From the NCBI GenBank assembly GCA_038323965.1, contig JBBQHM010000052.1:1-14217 (forward strand): a stretch of DNA of 14,217 nt, read 5' to 3'. Below the pieces are notes generated by a model. The model ran no database searches and had not been told where the DNA came from. It was given only the letters and a program-made list of their open reading frames with translations. This DNA is from JBBQHM01 sp038323965 (lineage in GTDB: Bacteria > Verrucomicrobiota > Verrucomicrobiia > Chthoniobacterales > UBA10450). Positions 1-6,443 of this stretch are shown one piece after another. How positions within the stretch are numbered: position 1 is the first letter of the stretch; each line of letters begins with the position of its first letter. The position numbers and the translations under genes are program-made.

Positions 1-1234
1 GGAGGAGGTCATAGGCGCCTTTCAACATCGCGTTGTATTGCTCGAGCGTTAGGTTCAGCACCCGTGTCCGCTCCGGAATCAATTCGTCGCGGTAGTAGGT
101 CGCGAGATCTTTCTTGGCTAAAAGCCGGTCCCGCGCTTCACGAACTTCCGATCGAATGTCGATCGCTTGCGATTCGAGCCGTCGTTCCGCCTGCCGTAGC
201 TGCGCCTCGAGTCTTGCAATACGGCCCTGCCCTTGATTGAAGACAGGTAATTCCAGCCGGAGCCTGGGTCCCGTAACGCGTTGGCCGTCGGTCCCGCGTT
301 CGGTATCAACTCCAAATTCAACCGCGCCCACATAGCGATACGTCTTCGTCAACCCGAGGCTTTGCACCACCGCGCCCAACTCAGCCTTGGCCGCCCCCAA
401 ATCCAGGCGTTGCGCGATCGCTCTGGATTCGAGCCGATCGACCGGAAGATTCTTGGCGGGGATTGGCGGGAGTTCATCTGCGATCTTCCATTCCGTCTCC
501 GGTCCCCACACCCCCATCAATCGATTGAGTTTCTCCCGCTCGCTTCGCATCTCTGCGTTAATCTCCGCCGCGTCGGCTTTTGCTTGCGAATAGCTCGCCT
601 GTTGATTGGCCAGTTCCAAATCGTTGGTGGTGCCGCCTTCATGCTGTCGCTGGGCAAACTCAAGGGCAGCGGCATTGGTCGCGCCAAGGACGGTGAGTCG
701 CGCCGAAAGTTGCTGCTTCGCCTGCAAGGTGTAGAACGTCGTCTTCACCTCCGAGGCGAGTGCCAGCACCGCGTCCCCGACTCGCAGTTTGGCGCGAGCG
801 AGTTCGTTGGCCGCCACTTTCTTGCGCAGCGGGATCAGGAAAAGATCGAGGAAATCCTGGACGATGGAGAATTCGAGATTGGTTCCGGAAGGAGGCCGAT
901 CGGGGAAGCGGGCGCTTACGTCGAAACTTGGGTTTTTGAGGAGCCCCGCCTCGGTCAGATCAGCGCTGGCCACCCCGATTTCCTCGAACGTGGCCTGCAG
1001 CTTCCGGTTGTTGAGCAACGCGACCTGCACTGCTCGGTCCGCCGTCAGCACACCGCGCAGAAGCGCGTGAACCGTGTGAGAAATCTCCGCATCAGCCGCG
1101 GCATCCTTTCGCCATTCAACCCGCTTTCCAATGCGGCCCCGCACGGTTGATTGCAGATCGTCCACGGATTCACGACGCGCGGACCAGGCGCTCGGAGCCA
1201 GCGCTATGACTAACAAGAGAGACAAGCTTCTCAC
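1..1234 (-). CDS. TolC/CusC-family outer-membrane efflux channel, 3' end outside the window
   Basis: This should be the outer-membrane channel of a tripartite heavy-metal efflux pump, joined through a CusB-like adaptor to a CusA-like RND pump. The frame is open from a GTG at 1234-1232 to the window edge (411 codons). It begins with a signal-like stretch (RSLSLLLVIALAPSAWSA). Family signs are the LLKNPSFDV segment near residue 105, long Ala/Glu/Gln-rich helices typical of the TolC barrel, and YNAMLKGAYDLL at the edge, a C-terminal CusC-type motif. Family members are usually somewhat longer, so probably only a short tail is missing. The GTG overlaps the TGA of the lipoprotein gene (GTGA), implying translational coupling. 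No ATG start fits the signal peptide as well. The long plus-strand frames here are antisense shadows. TolC family is confident; metal specificity comes from the neighbours. Confidence 0.9.
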   Translation of the reverse strand, partial: MRSLSLLLVIALAPSAWSARRESVDDLQSTVRGRIGKRVEWRKDAAADAEISHTVHALLRGVLTADRAVQVALLNNRKLQATFEEIGVASADLTEAGLLKNPSFDVSARFPDRPPSGTNLEFSIVQDFLDLFLIPLRKKVAANELARAKLRVGDAVLALASEVKTTFYTLQAKQQLSARLTVLGATNAAALEFAQRQHEGGTTNDLELANQQASYSQAKADAAEINAEMRSEREKLNRLMGVWGPETEWKIADELPPIPAKNLPVDRLESRAIAQRLDLGAAKAELGAVVQSLGLTKTYRYVGAVEFGVDTERGTDGQRVTGPRLRLELPVFNQGQGRIARLEAQLRQAERRLESQAIDIRSEVREARDRLLAKKDLATYYRDELIPERTRVLNLTLEQYNAMLKGAYDLL

Positions 1235-1902
1235 TTGGGAGCTCCTTCTTTTTTCACCAAAGTCATGCCGCACTTCGGGCATTTCCCCGGCTTGTCCTCG
1301 TGAATCTCCGGGTGCATCGCGCACGTCCAATACCCAGCCTTTGCCTGCCGATCCTGCGTAGAATTAGGAGATGTCTTTTTCTTGAATTTCGCGGCGTCGG
1401 ACTTCGCTTTCATTTCGTCGGAAAGCTTTTTCATTTCGTCCGACGTCTTTTTCATTTCCATCTTTGCGCCTTCTTTGCTGGCAGGCGATGCAGCCGCACC
1501 CGGGGCAGGCATTGTCATTCCTGGCATCTTCGAATGATCCATTCCCTCAGGCTGCGGCGTGGGAGCACCAGAGGGTTGTTTGTTCATGTCCATTCCTTGC
1601 ATTTTGGAATGGTCCATTCCCTCCATGCCTTTCGTTTGCGACTTATCCATCCCACCCATGGTGCTCATGTCGTGCGACATTCCACCGCTCTGGAAATCGG
1701 GATTCGGTACATCCTTGCTCGCGAGTTGCGCGATGGTTTTGCGTGTAAGTTCATCTGTCCCGATCAAGCGCTTCGTTCCGGCCCGTGGCGCTTCCTCGGC
1801 TTGGACGCTGGCGGGATGGCCGGCCGGCAGCGGCGGCGGCTCGAAGTTCGTCGCGCAACCGGCGAGCGCGATCAGCGCAAGCAAAGCGAAATATGGGCGC
1901 AT
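1231..1902 (-). CDS. Met/His-rich lipoprotein with C-terminal heavy-metal-binding domain
   Basis: Probably a periplasmic, membrane-anchored copper/silver-binding protein serving the adjacent efflux system. From ATG 1902 it is 223 residues. A lipobox LAGC places the acylated Cys at residue 16. Residues about 73-132 are a Met/His-rich linker with GMDHSKM twice (about 95-101 and 120-126) plus GMDMNKQ and SHDMSTMGGMD, like Met-rich copper sites in CopB/PcoB-type proteins. A charged helix follows (SDEMKKLSDEMKAKSD). The C-terminus, about 191-214, is the heavy-metal-binding domain: YWTCAMHPEIHEDKPGKCPKCGM, with one Cys-x-Met-His site and a CPKCGM knuckle. A TTG one codon upstream is possible, but the ribosome site favours the ATG. 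The gene lies 12 bases after the 4-TM gene and overlaps tolC. The exact metal is inferred. Confidence 0.9.
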   Translation of the reverse strand: MRPYFALLALIALAGCATNFEPPPLPAGHPASVQAEEAPRAGTKRLIGTDELTRKTIAQLASKDVPNPDFQSGGMSHDMSTMGGMDKSQTKGMEGMDHSKMQGMDMNKQPSGAPTPQPEGMDHSKMPGMTMPAPGAAASPASKEGAKMEMKKTSDEMKKLSDEMKAKSDAAKFKKKTSPNSTQDRQAKAGYWTCAMHPEIHEDKPGKCPKCGMTLVKKEGAPK

Positions 1903-1907
1903 CAAAT

Positions 1908-1913
1908 TCTCCC
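1908..1913 (-). promoter_or_regulatory. Ribosome binding site GGGAGA
   Basis: GGGAGA lies 5 bases upstream of ATG 1902 and just after the TAA of the preceding 4-TM gene. The spacing supports the ATG over the TTG directly before it. Confidence 0.6.
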
Positions 1914-1914
1914 G

Positions 1915-2853
1915 TTAAGGTTTGGGCTCATGGTGATGTCCGTCCTCAGCGTGAGGAGACGGCGTCTGCTGCGGCGAAGGTGCGGCCGGTTGCGCCTTTG
2001 CCGCATCCGTAGCCTCCAATTGTTTGCGGCTGGCTTCGAGTTGGAGCCGGCTGGCTTCCAGTTGCAGGCGACTCGCTTCGAGCTGCTCGTCGGTGGGCGC
2101 GCCTGTCTGCTGGGCGCCCCCACGCTGCATCGGTTGCTCTTTTGAGTCGCCACTTTTGCTCGCTTCCATGCCGGGCATCGACCCGTGATCCATCGGTTGG
2201 GCCGCTGGGCCCTCCGCACGTCCGCCATGCATCGCATGGTGATCCATCGCGCCTGCCTCGGTATCATGGGTGTGTCTATGTCCATGTTCGTCCGCCTCCG
2301 CCGTCGGTGGCGGCTCGAAGCGAAACTCCTTGTGCCGGACGTGACCGGCCGGATACGCAATCCATCCGCCGATCCCGAGCGTGATAATCCCCAGCACAAG
2401 TGCTGTGATTGCCAACGGCGTCGAGCTTCGCGGCCATTTGAGCGGCGCAAAAATCCCGGCGACCGCCACGGCTGCCAGAAGATAAAACGCGTAGATGAGT
2501 TTCTCGGCTCGCGCCATATGCTCATCCAGCCATTGTCCACCTATCGTATCCGACATCGATTTCACGCGATCGTAGGCCGCCTGTCCGTAATGATACGTAG
2601 GCCAGGCCGAAAGCCCCGCCAGAAAAATCACAACCAAAGCGGCCACAGCGACGGCACGTCTTCGTGAAATAACAGCAATGATCATCGCGACGACGCCCAT
2701 GCTCAACCCGTAGACGGGCATCGGATTGATAAGTACATGCATGTAGGCGGGCTCGTTGAGATGCTCGCGGATGATCTGAAAAACATGCATAGCTGGTTCG
2801 CCGCCCTGGAAGGCGCGCCGGCCGAAACCGGCTACGCCCTCCCATGACGGCAT
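1915..2853 (-). CDS. 4-TM membrane protein with His/Met-rich tail and heptad repeat
   Basis: No named function recognised. Seen in sequence: four hydrophobic segments at about residues 44-63, 67-85, 119-138 and 146-168, then a long hydrophilic tail. The tail has a His-rich run (DEHGHRHTHD, about 188-197), Met/His motifs (AMDHHAMHGG, MDHGSMPGM), a fourfold heptad repeat (257-284) and a terminal HAEDGHHHEPKP. The metal-binding tail and the position inside a copper-type efflux operon suggest a membrane metal-binding or metal-transfer protein. The start is uncertain: ATG 2853 gives 312 residues, but an internal ATG at 2790 (MHVFQIIREH) gives 291, drops a Gly/Arg-rich lead that does not look membrane-related, and I think is more likely. 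It follows the CxxxC protein gene by 16 bases. Confidence 0.82.
   Translation of the reverse strand: MPSWEGVAGFGRRAFQGGEPAMHVFQIIREHLNEPAYMHVLINPMPVYGLSMGVVAMIIAVISRRRAVAVAALVVIFLAGLSAWPTYHYGQAAYDRVKSMSDTIGGQWLDEHMARAEKLIYAFYLLAAVAVAGIFAPLKWPRSSTPLAITALVLGIITLGIGGWIAYPAGHVRHKEFRFEPPPTAEADEHGHRHTHDTEAGAMDHHAMHGGRAEGPAAQPMDHGSMPGMEASKSGDSKEQPMQRGGAQQTGAPTDEQLEASRLQLEASRLQLEASRKQLEATDAAKAQPAAPSPQQTPSPHAEDGHHHEPKP
2002..2085 (-). repeat. Fourfold 21-base tandem repeat encoding a QLEASRL heptad
   Basis: Inside the 4-TM protein gene, QLEASRL, QLEASRL, QLEASRK and QLEATDA follow each other in register, one heptad per 21 bases. The DNA units are similar but not identical, so the repeat is not very recent. 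A heptad with regularly spaced Leu is compatible with a short coiled coil, hence possible oligomerisation. Confidence 0.85.
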
Positions 2854-2869
2854 GTTGTCAAACTGGTCT

Positions 2870-3259
2870 CTACTTCTGGATCTCCGCGTTCTCGATCATG
2901 TTGATGCCGTCGCGCGACACAGCCTTGCCTTTGACCGTGATGGTCTTGGCGGCATACTGCGCCAGTTCCGCGTTCATCGGCTTGTGCTCGCCAATGAGCA
3001 GATACGTTTTCCCGTCTTCCGCCTTGATCCCAACCGGCAAGCCCATCGTGATACATTTTTTTGCGCAATCGGTGTGTTTCTCGCCGGTCGCGCCGTGATC
3101 GACGTAACACGCCATATCAACGATTTCGCCCTTAACCGTGACATCTTTCGCGTCGGCGCCCATTTGCTTTGCGTGATCTTCGCCCTCATGAGCAAACGCT
3201 TGGGCCACTGCGAAAACTGATGCCGCGGTGAGCGACAGCATGATGTTTTGTTTCTTCAT
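2870..3259 (-). CDS. Small secreted protein with Cys/His cluster, possible OB-like fold
   Basis: 129 residues with a clear signal peptide (MKKQNIMLSLTAASVFAVAQAFA, cut about residue 23), so periplasmic. The mature start is HEGEDHA. The core has C51, H55, H62, C65 and C69 in DMACYVDHGATGEKH and TDCAKKC, which could bind a metal or form a disulfide. Strand-like stretches flank it (VTVKGEIVD, KTYLLIG, ITVKGKAV); the VKGxxV pattern at both ends resembles a small beta-barrel such as an OB fold, but this is inference. I cannot name the family. Its place between two metal-linked genes points to copper or silver handling. No strong ribosome site is visible; the leader is A-rich. Confidence 0.82.
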   Translation of the reverse strand: MKKQNIMLSLTAASVFAVAQAFAHEGEDHAKQMGADAKDVTVKGEIVDMACYVDHGATGEKHTDCAKKCITMGLPVGIKAEDGKTYLLIGEHKPMNAELAQYAAKTITVKGKAVSRDGINMIENAEIQK

Positions 3260-3342
3260 TTGGATGTGTTCTTTCTATTCTGTTGTTGTTCTAGGATCCC
3301 CGACCGCACATCTGGTGCGTGCAGGAAATTGTTGGTGTTTGC

Positions 3343-3756
3343 TCAGCTCTTTATTTCGCCGCAGGTAACCATGTCTGTTCCGCCGTATGGGTTGGCGACT
3401 TTCTTTGAGGTCTGCACCCAATCGTGTTTCACCATTGGGCAATGCAGGATGTAATAGCCCGATTGGCCAGCGGCGATTTTGACGGCTTGATCACTGAGCT
3501 TTACGAACGCGGCTCGTGCCGCATCCAAGGTGCCGCTCTGAGCAAGCGCGGCGCCCGACTCACCTAGATCGACCGCAGCTTTTTTCGCTCCGGCCAGATC
3601 GTCAGCGACCAGGGCGGCGTGCCCCTTTTCGTAGTTCGCGAGGAACCGTTTGTCGCTCTCAGAGAAATCTGCTGCGCGAACGGAAGCGGCGAACGCGCAT
3701 AAAGTAATGAGGCATATCGTGAGAAGTGCCATGAGTTGATGTTGGGTCTGTTTCAT
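3343..3756 (-). CDS. Secreted DUF3347-like putative metal-binding protein
   Basis: 137 residues with a signal peptide (cleaved near SVRA-AD, about residue 28), so periplasmic. The middle is helical and Ala-rich (ALVADDLAGAKKAAVDL). The C-terminus carries HCPM (105-108), DWVQ, NPYGG (122-126) and MVTCGE (129-134). That arrangement of CPM, W, NPY and M-TCGE is what I know from DUF3347 domains, found with CusB-type efflux adaptors and thought to bind metal. The protein is short for that domain and has no adaptor part. Probable role: periplasmic copper/silver binding for the pump encoded around it. It starts an unbroken run of minus-strand genes to tolC, with an 83-base gap before the next gene. 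Confidence 0.82.
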   Translation of the reverse strand: MKQTQHQLMALLTICLITLCAFAASVRAADFSESDKRFLANYEKGHAALVADDLAGAKKAAVDLGESGAALAQSGTLDAARAAFVKLSDQAVKIAAGQSGYYILHCPMVKHDWVQTSKKVANPYGGTDMVTCGEIKS

Positions 3757-3885
3757 TTGGATTGTTTGTTATGGTTCGTGTTTGGCTGTGGTTGCGGGCG
3801 TGATGGCAGCGCATCAACGGACGATTCCTGGCGAACCGAATGACGCGTAAATGCGCCAAACGAGAGCAGGATTGAAGGCAACGAG

Positions 3886-3916
3886 CGGCCGCGAACTCTG
3901 CGAAAGCAGAGGGCCG
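3886..3916 (-). other. Two-part hairpin in the intergenic space
   Basis: A perfect 6-bp stem CTCTGC/GCAGAG (plus-strand 3896-3901 and 3906-3911) closes a 4-base loop, GAAA on the plus strand and TTTC in the minus transcript. An outer stem CGGCC/GGCCG (3886-3890 and 3912-3916) encloses it, with a 5-base bulge on one side. It lies just after the small Cys/His gene stop and before the DUF3347-like gene. No U-run follows, so it is not a classical terminator; a processing or stabilising hairpin is possible. Confidence 0.4.
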
Positions 3917-3920
3917 GTCG

Positions 3921-4502
3921 TTACGCTAAGGCGGGAGGAGCGTGAGCAAGAATGCTCCGCTGCAAAACGGATTCAGCGAAAGAGACTGAGAACGGTGGAC
4001 CCGTATCCAGTTCTTCCGGCAATGCTGCAGGCTGTGCGTCATCCCAAAAGAAAAGCGATGCGAGAAAGTATTGTTGCCAAACAAAAGTCGACGCGTCGTA
4101 GCCGGCGTCATGATTCGTCTTGGCCAGGGTGGCTTGGAGCAGCTTGCAACAAACGGCTTCGCTCGCTGGCTTCCTGTCTTTCGCCGGAGTGGAATGAGCG
4201 CAATCCTGATGGCACGCGGGAATTCCCGCTTTCACCGGCCGCTCGATCGCGCCGAGCGCGCAATGATTCGAGATCGAGAACCAAGCGACAATGCTGACAA
4301 CGACTGTTGCCACTCGCCCTGCTCGTCTTAGCGTCGCCGTCACAGTGGAGTTAGTAAGGCTGAAAGCTGCAACATTCAACCTTTTCTGAGTCTGCTCGAA
4401 GCGATTGACCACCGGCGATCCGTCCTCGGCCTCCTGCTTATACGCCAAAAGCACGAAAATAGCAGGGTAAATCAAAAGCTCGAGGATCGCTGACGTGATC
4501 AT
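3921..4502 (-). CDS. Small exported Cys/His protein, in-frame with a cusA tail remnant
   Basis: 193 residues from ATG 4502. The first 23 or so match the end of a CusA pump (separate entry), so the original gene probably began further in: GTG 4412 (VNRFEQTQKR, with GAGG 11 bases upstream) or GTG 4343 (VTATLRRAGR). Then come one hydrophobic export segment (about 64-85, ATVVVSIVAWFSISNHCALG), Cys/His sites (ACHQDC at 97-101, AVCCK at 117-120) and a C-terminal DTGPPFSVSFAESVLQRS motif near 167-183. I recall proteins with this ending next to copper efflux genes in other bacteria, but know no function. Likely an exported metal-binding accessory. A decayed homologue follows the other cusA at 12641-13042. 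The protein is probably real; its start is doubtful. Confidence 0.7.
   Translation of the reverse strand: MITSAILELLIYPAIFVLLAYKQEAEDGSPVVNRFEQTQKRLNVAAFSLTNSTVTATLRRAGRVATVVVSIVAWFSISNHCALGAIERPVKAGIPACHQDCAHSTPAKDRKPASEAVCCKLLQATLAKTNHDAGYDASTFVWQQYFLASLFFWDDAQPAALPEELDTGPPFSVSFAESVLQRSILAHAPPALA
4434..4502 (-). pseudogene. cusA: Remnant of the 3' end of a cusA-type RND pump gene
   Basis: The translation MITSAILELLIYPAIFVLL matches the last membrane helix of the CusA at the right of the window (IVTSAILELLLYPVIFTLW) almost residue for residue. Upstream the similarity ends at once and a stop lies 12 codons before the ATG, so the pump body is gone. At DNA level the two tails are clearly diverged (many third-position and some other changes), so this is not a recent copy of that cusA. 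No stop separates it from the Cys/His protein. Confidence 0.65.
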
Positions 4503-4576
4503 CGACGTAGTAATGAGTTTTTTGTGGTGGCGCTAGTCTCAGAAGACAAGCGCACCGCGAATCTAATTATTCTTCA

Positions 4577-4765
4577 CTAGCAAAAGTAACGGTCACGAAC
4601 GAAACTGAGCGCATGAAAGTCCGAACGCCGAATTTCGAATGATTTGGCGTCGGCCAAGGCCGACTCGCAGCTCTCGTCTTCTTCGATAACGGCGCCTTTT
4701 AGGCCAAGCGGATAGGCGACGTAGCCATCACGATGTCTCTCAACTACGAATTTCAGTGTCTTCAT
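4577..4765 (-). pseudogene. HicB-like antitoxin, orphan and 3'-damaged
   Basis: The N-terminal 40 residues (MKTLKFVVERHRDGYVAYPLGLKGAV, then ESALADAKS) are typical of short HicB-like antitoxins of the partial-RNase-H fold. In that family ALAD-KS is followed by an AIRFHIETFG-type helix. Here it continues as FEIRRSDFHALSFVRDRYFC and stops at 62 residues, a little short, as if a frameshift or small deletion at about 4632-4640 changed the tail. The +1 frame after KS gives IRNSAFGLS, which fits the family slightly better. No HicA-like toxin is visible in the 210 bases upstream or the 74 bases downstream. It is either a decayed or a stand-alone antitoxin. Confidence 0.6.
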
Positions 4766-4975
4766 GGATGCTCGCCAGTCCTATCATCGCGTAATCGGAT
4801 TGGAAATCGAAAACTACGGAAGCACGTTGGGGAGGTTGAGGAGCTGCGTGGTTGAGAAGGTGCGGACAGAGGGCAGCTTCCCACGCTAAGGAAATTGTAC
4901 TTTCCCAGACGCATTTATCTCGACAAAAGCAGCGACATTTGATCAACCTCGCGTCGTTCCATAGAATATTGGCAT
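4766..4975. other. Intergenic stretch, no gene seen
   Basis: The 210 bases between the HicB-like gene and the peptidase-like gene hold only an unconvincing minus frame rich in Cys and Pro. I checked for a HicA toxin and found none, and I see no tRNA or clear hairpin. Confidence 0.4.
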
Positions 4976-6262
4976 CTACTGTTTTCGGCTGAGTTTGCTC
5001 CACAGTTTCGTGCTTACGGTCGCGCGATGCCCGGTCGCAGCAGCGAAGGCGGCGCTGTAGCGCTGCCGGATCGCATCGATGGTTTTCGCCTGCGCACTGG
5101 CTTTGCTGGCATCGCGCGTGAGCAGAATGAACGCGTTCGTAAATGACTTCGACGAACGGGCCACTGCAGGCATGCGCTTACCGTTCGCGGAAATAATGTT
5201 ACCGATCTTTAACGTGACGCGTTCACCGCGAATCTTGTTGCCCGCCTTCTTCGAATTCCTGATCAAAAAGAAATCGTCCACCGCCGACGGCGGGAGCAAT
5301 CCCATTAGATAAAGATCGAGATTGCAATAGCGATACTGCCCCTGCCCGATCAGCCGCCGGCTAAACGTGCCGTCCCCATGATCGATCCAATCCACGCTTT
5401 GACCGAGCCTCAGCCGCAATTCGGATTCATCATAGTCCATCGGCGAAGCGTCATCGTCGAAATAGCTGCTCCAGTGCCCTGGCTGGTTATCGAGGCAATT
5501 CTCATAACTGGTGCGGCGATCGGCTTTCCTGATCTTGAATCCGGTGTAGGCGCCCCAGTGGTGGCCGATTTCCTGGAGTAAGGCCGCGTCATCATCGCGA
5601 ATGAAATACATGAATCCTTGCAACCGGGTGCTGCCCCACCCCGCCCGCCCCTGCGGCATGCACGCCGACCAGTTGATGCCTTTCACCGGATTAATTAGAC
5701 CGCAGTAGAAAGCGCCGCACTGGCATTTCACCGGAAAATCGGACCAAAAGGTGACGAAGTCGTATTCATCGTCGTGGGTGAGTCGAAACTTTTTGTAGGC
5801 GGCCACCCAATCGATATCCCGGCGTGAGGCTATGATGAAGCTCTCGTTTGGATCGTCTTCGATAACACTGATGTTGCCAATGTCGCGATCGTTCGCCGTG
5901 GACGGCGCTCTGGCCAGCCGGGTCTTCGCGAACTCGCGATGCACTTTCATGTAATCGATAAAGCGATGCTCGCTTTCTTCATCGTGGCGGCTTTTCGCTT
6001 GGCCGATGACCACCACATCCGTAGGCACTCCGGCAGTGTGTCTCGGAATGCGCTGGGCGCGCGATAATTGACCGAGCGGTAGTTTTTTACGAACGTAAAC
6101 GAACACGGCGTAGCGACCGGTCCCTTTGCCCGCGCTGATTTTCCACCCATGGCCGACGCCAAAGACGCCCCACCGTTTCAAAAAACGCGCACGGGCCTTT
6201 TGCGCGGCCGCGATAACGATGTCGATGTTCTCTGCTAACCTTGTCGCTTTGGCTCTTTTCAT
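4976..6262 (-). CDS. Metallopeptidase-like protein with altered zinc motif (QEIGH)
   Basis: From ATG 6262 the product is 428 residues (MKRAKATRLAENIDI), with no signal peptide. The same frame stays open upstream but there only mirrors the NTF2-like gene, so I reject the longer start; GAAGAAAG just before ATG 6262 is a weak ribosome site. The N-terminal part (about 32-90) has FGVGHGWKI, GRYAVFVYVRKKLP and GVPTDVVVIG, a lead domain I recall from several uncharacterised proteins. The C-terminal part has LLQEIGHHWGAY (228-239), GHWSSYFDDDASPM, DHGDGTF and LDLYLMGLLPPSAVDDFF. These resemble an uncharacterised peptidase-like family in which the first motif reads HE-GH. Here its first His is Gln230, so zinc binding and activity are doubtful. 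Four Cys sit at about 180-201. Confidence 0.75.
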   Translation of the reverse strand: MKRAKATRLAENIDIVIAAAQKARARFLKRWGVFGVGHGWKISAGKGTGRYAVFVYVRKKLPLGQLSRAQRIPRHTAGVPTDVVVIGQAKSRHDEESEHRFIDYMKVHREFAKTRLARAPSTANDRDIGNISVIEDDPNESFIIASRRDIDWVAAYKKFRLTHDDEYDFVTFWSDFPVKCQCGAFYCGLINPVKGINWSACMPQGRAGWGSTRLQGFMYFIRDDDAALLQEIGHHWGAYTGFKIRKADRRTSYENCLDNQPGHWSSYFDDDASPMDYDESELRLRLGQSVDWIDHGDGTFSRRLIGQGQYRYCNLDLYLMGLLPPSAVDDFFLIRNSKKAGNKIRGERVTLKIGNIISANGKRMPAVARSSKSFTNAFILLTRDASKASAQAKTIDAIRQRYSAAFAAATGHRATVSTKLWSKLSRKQ

Positions 6263-6443
6263 TTCTTTCTTCGACCGTGCGCTGCCCTTGATCCGTGCGT
6301 AATCATGCTGCTGTGACAGTGCCCCCAAAACAAGCCCGAATAGGAAAGGCCCACCGCTTGCTCGTTTGGCGGAGCCGCCTAAAAACCTTTTCGGTGAAGG
6401 AGTTTTCTCGACAAAAAGGTCTGAGCGGAAACCATCAACCGAT
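6263..6443. other. Divergent intergenic region
   Basis: These 181 bases separate the peptidase-like gene (leftward) from the NTF2-like gene (rightward) and must hold promoters for both. I see no convincing -35/-10 pair. The peptidase frame stays open through it by chance. Confidence 0.35.

Noticed and set aside
281..1150. Long plus-strand open frame of 289 codons
   Set aside because: It is antisense to the tolC gene, whose translation shows clear family motifs; the plus product is Arg/His-rich and resembles nothing.
1300..2145. Plus-strand frame of 281 codons
   Set aside because: Antisense to the lipoprotein and 4-TM genes; its His/Arg/Leu-rich product arises from the Met/His repeats read backwards.
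4740..5003. Minus-strand frame of 87 codons, candidate HicA toxin
   Set aside because: It lacks the HicA double-stranded-RNA-binding pattern with its active His, and is Cys/Pro-rich without homologues that I know.
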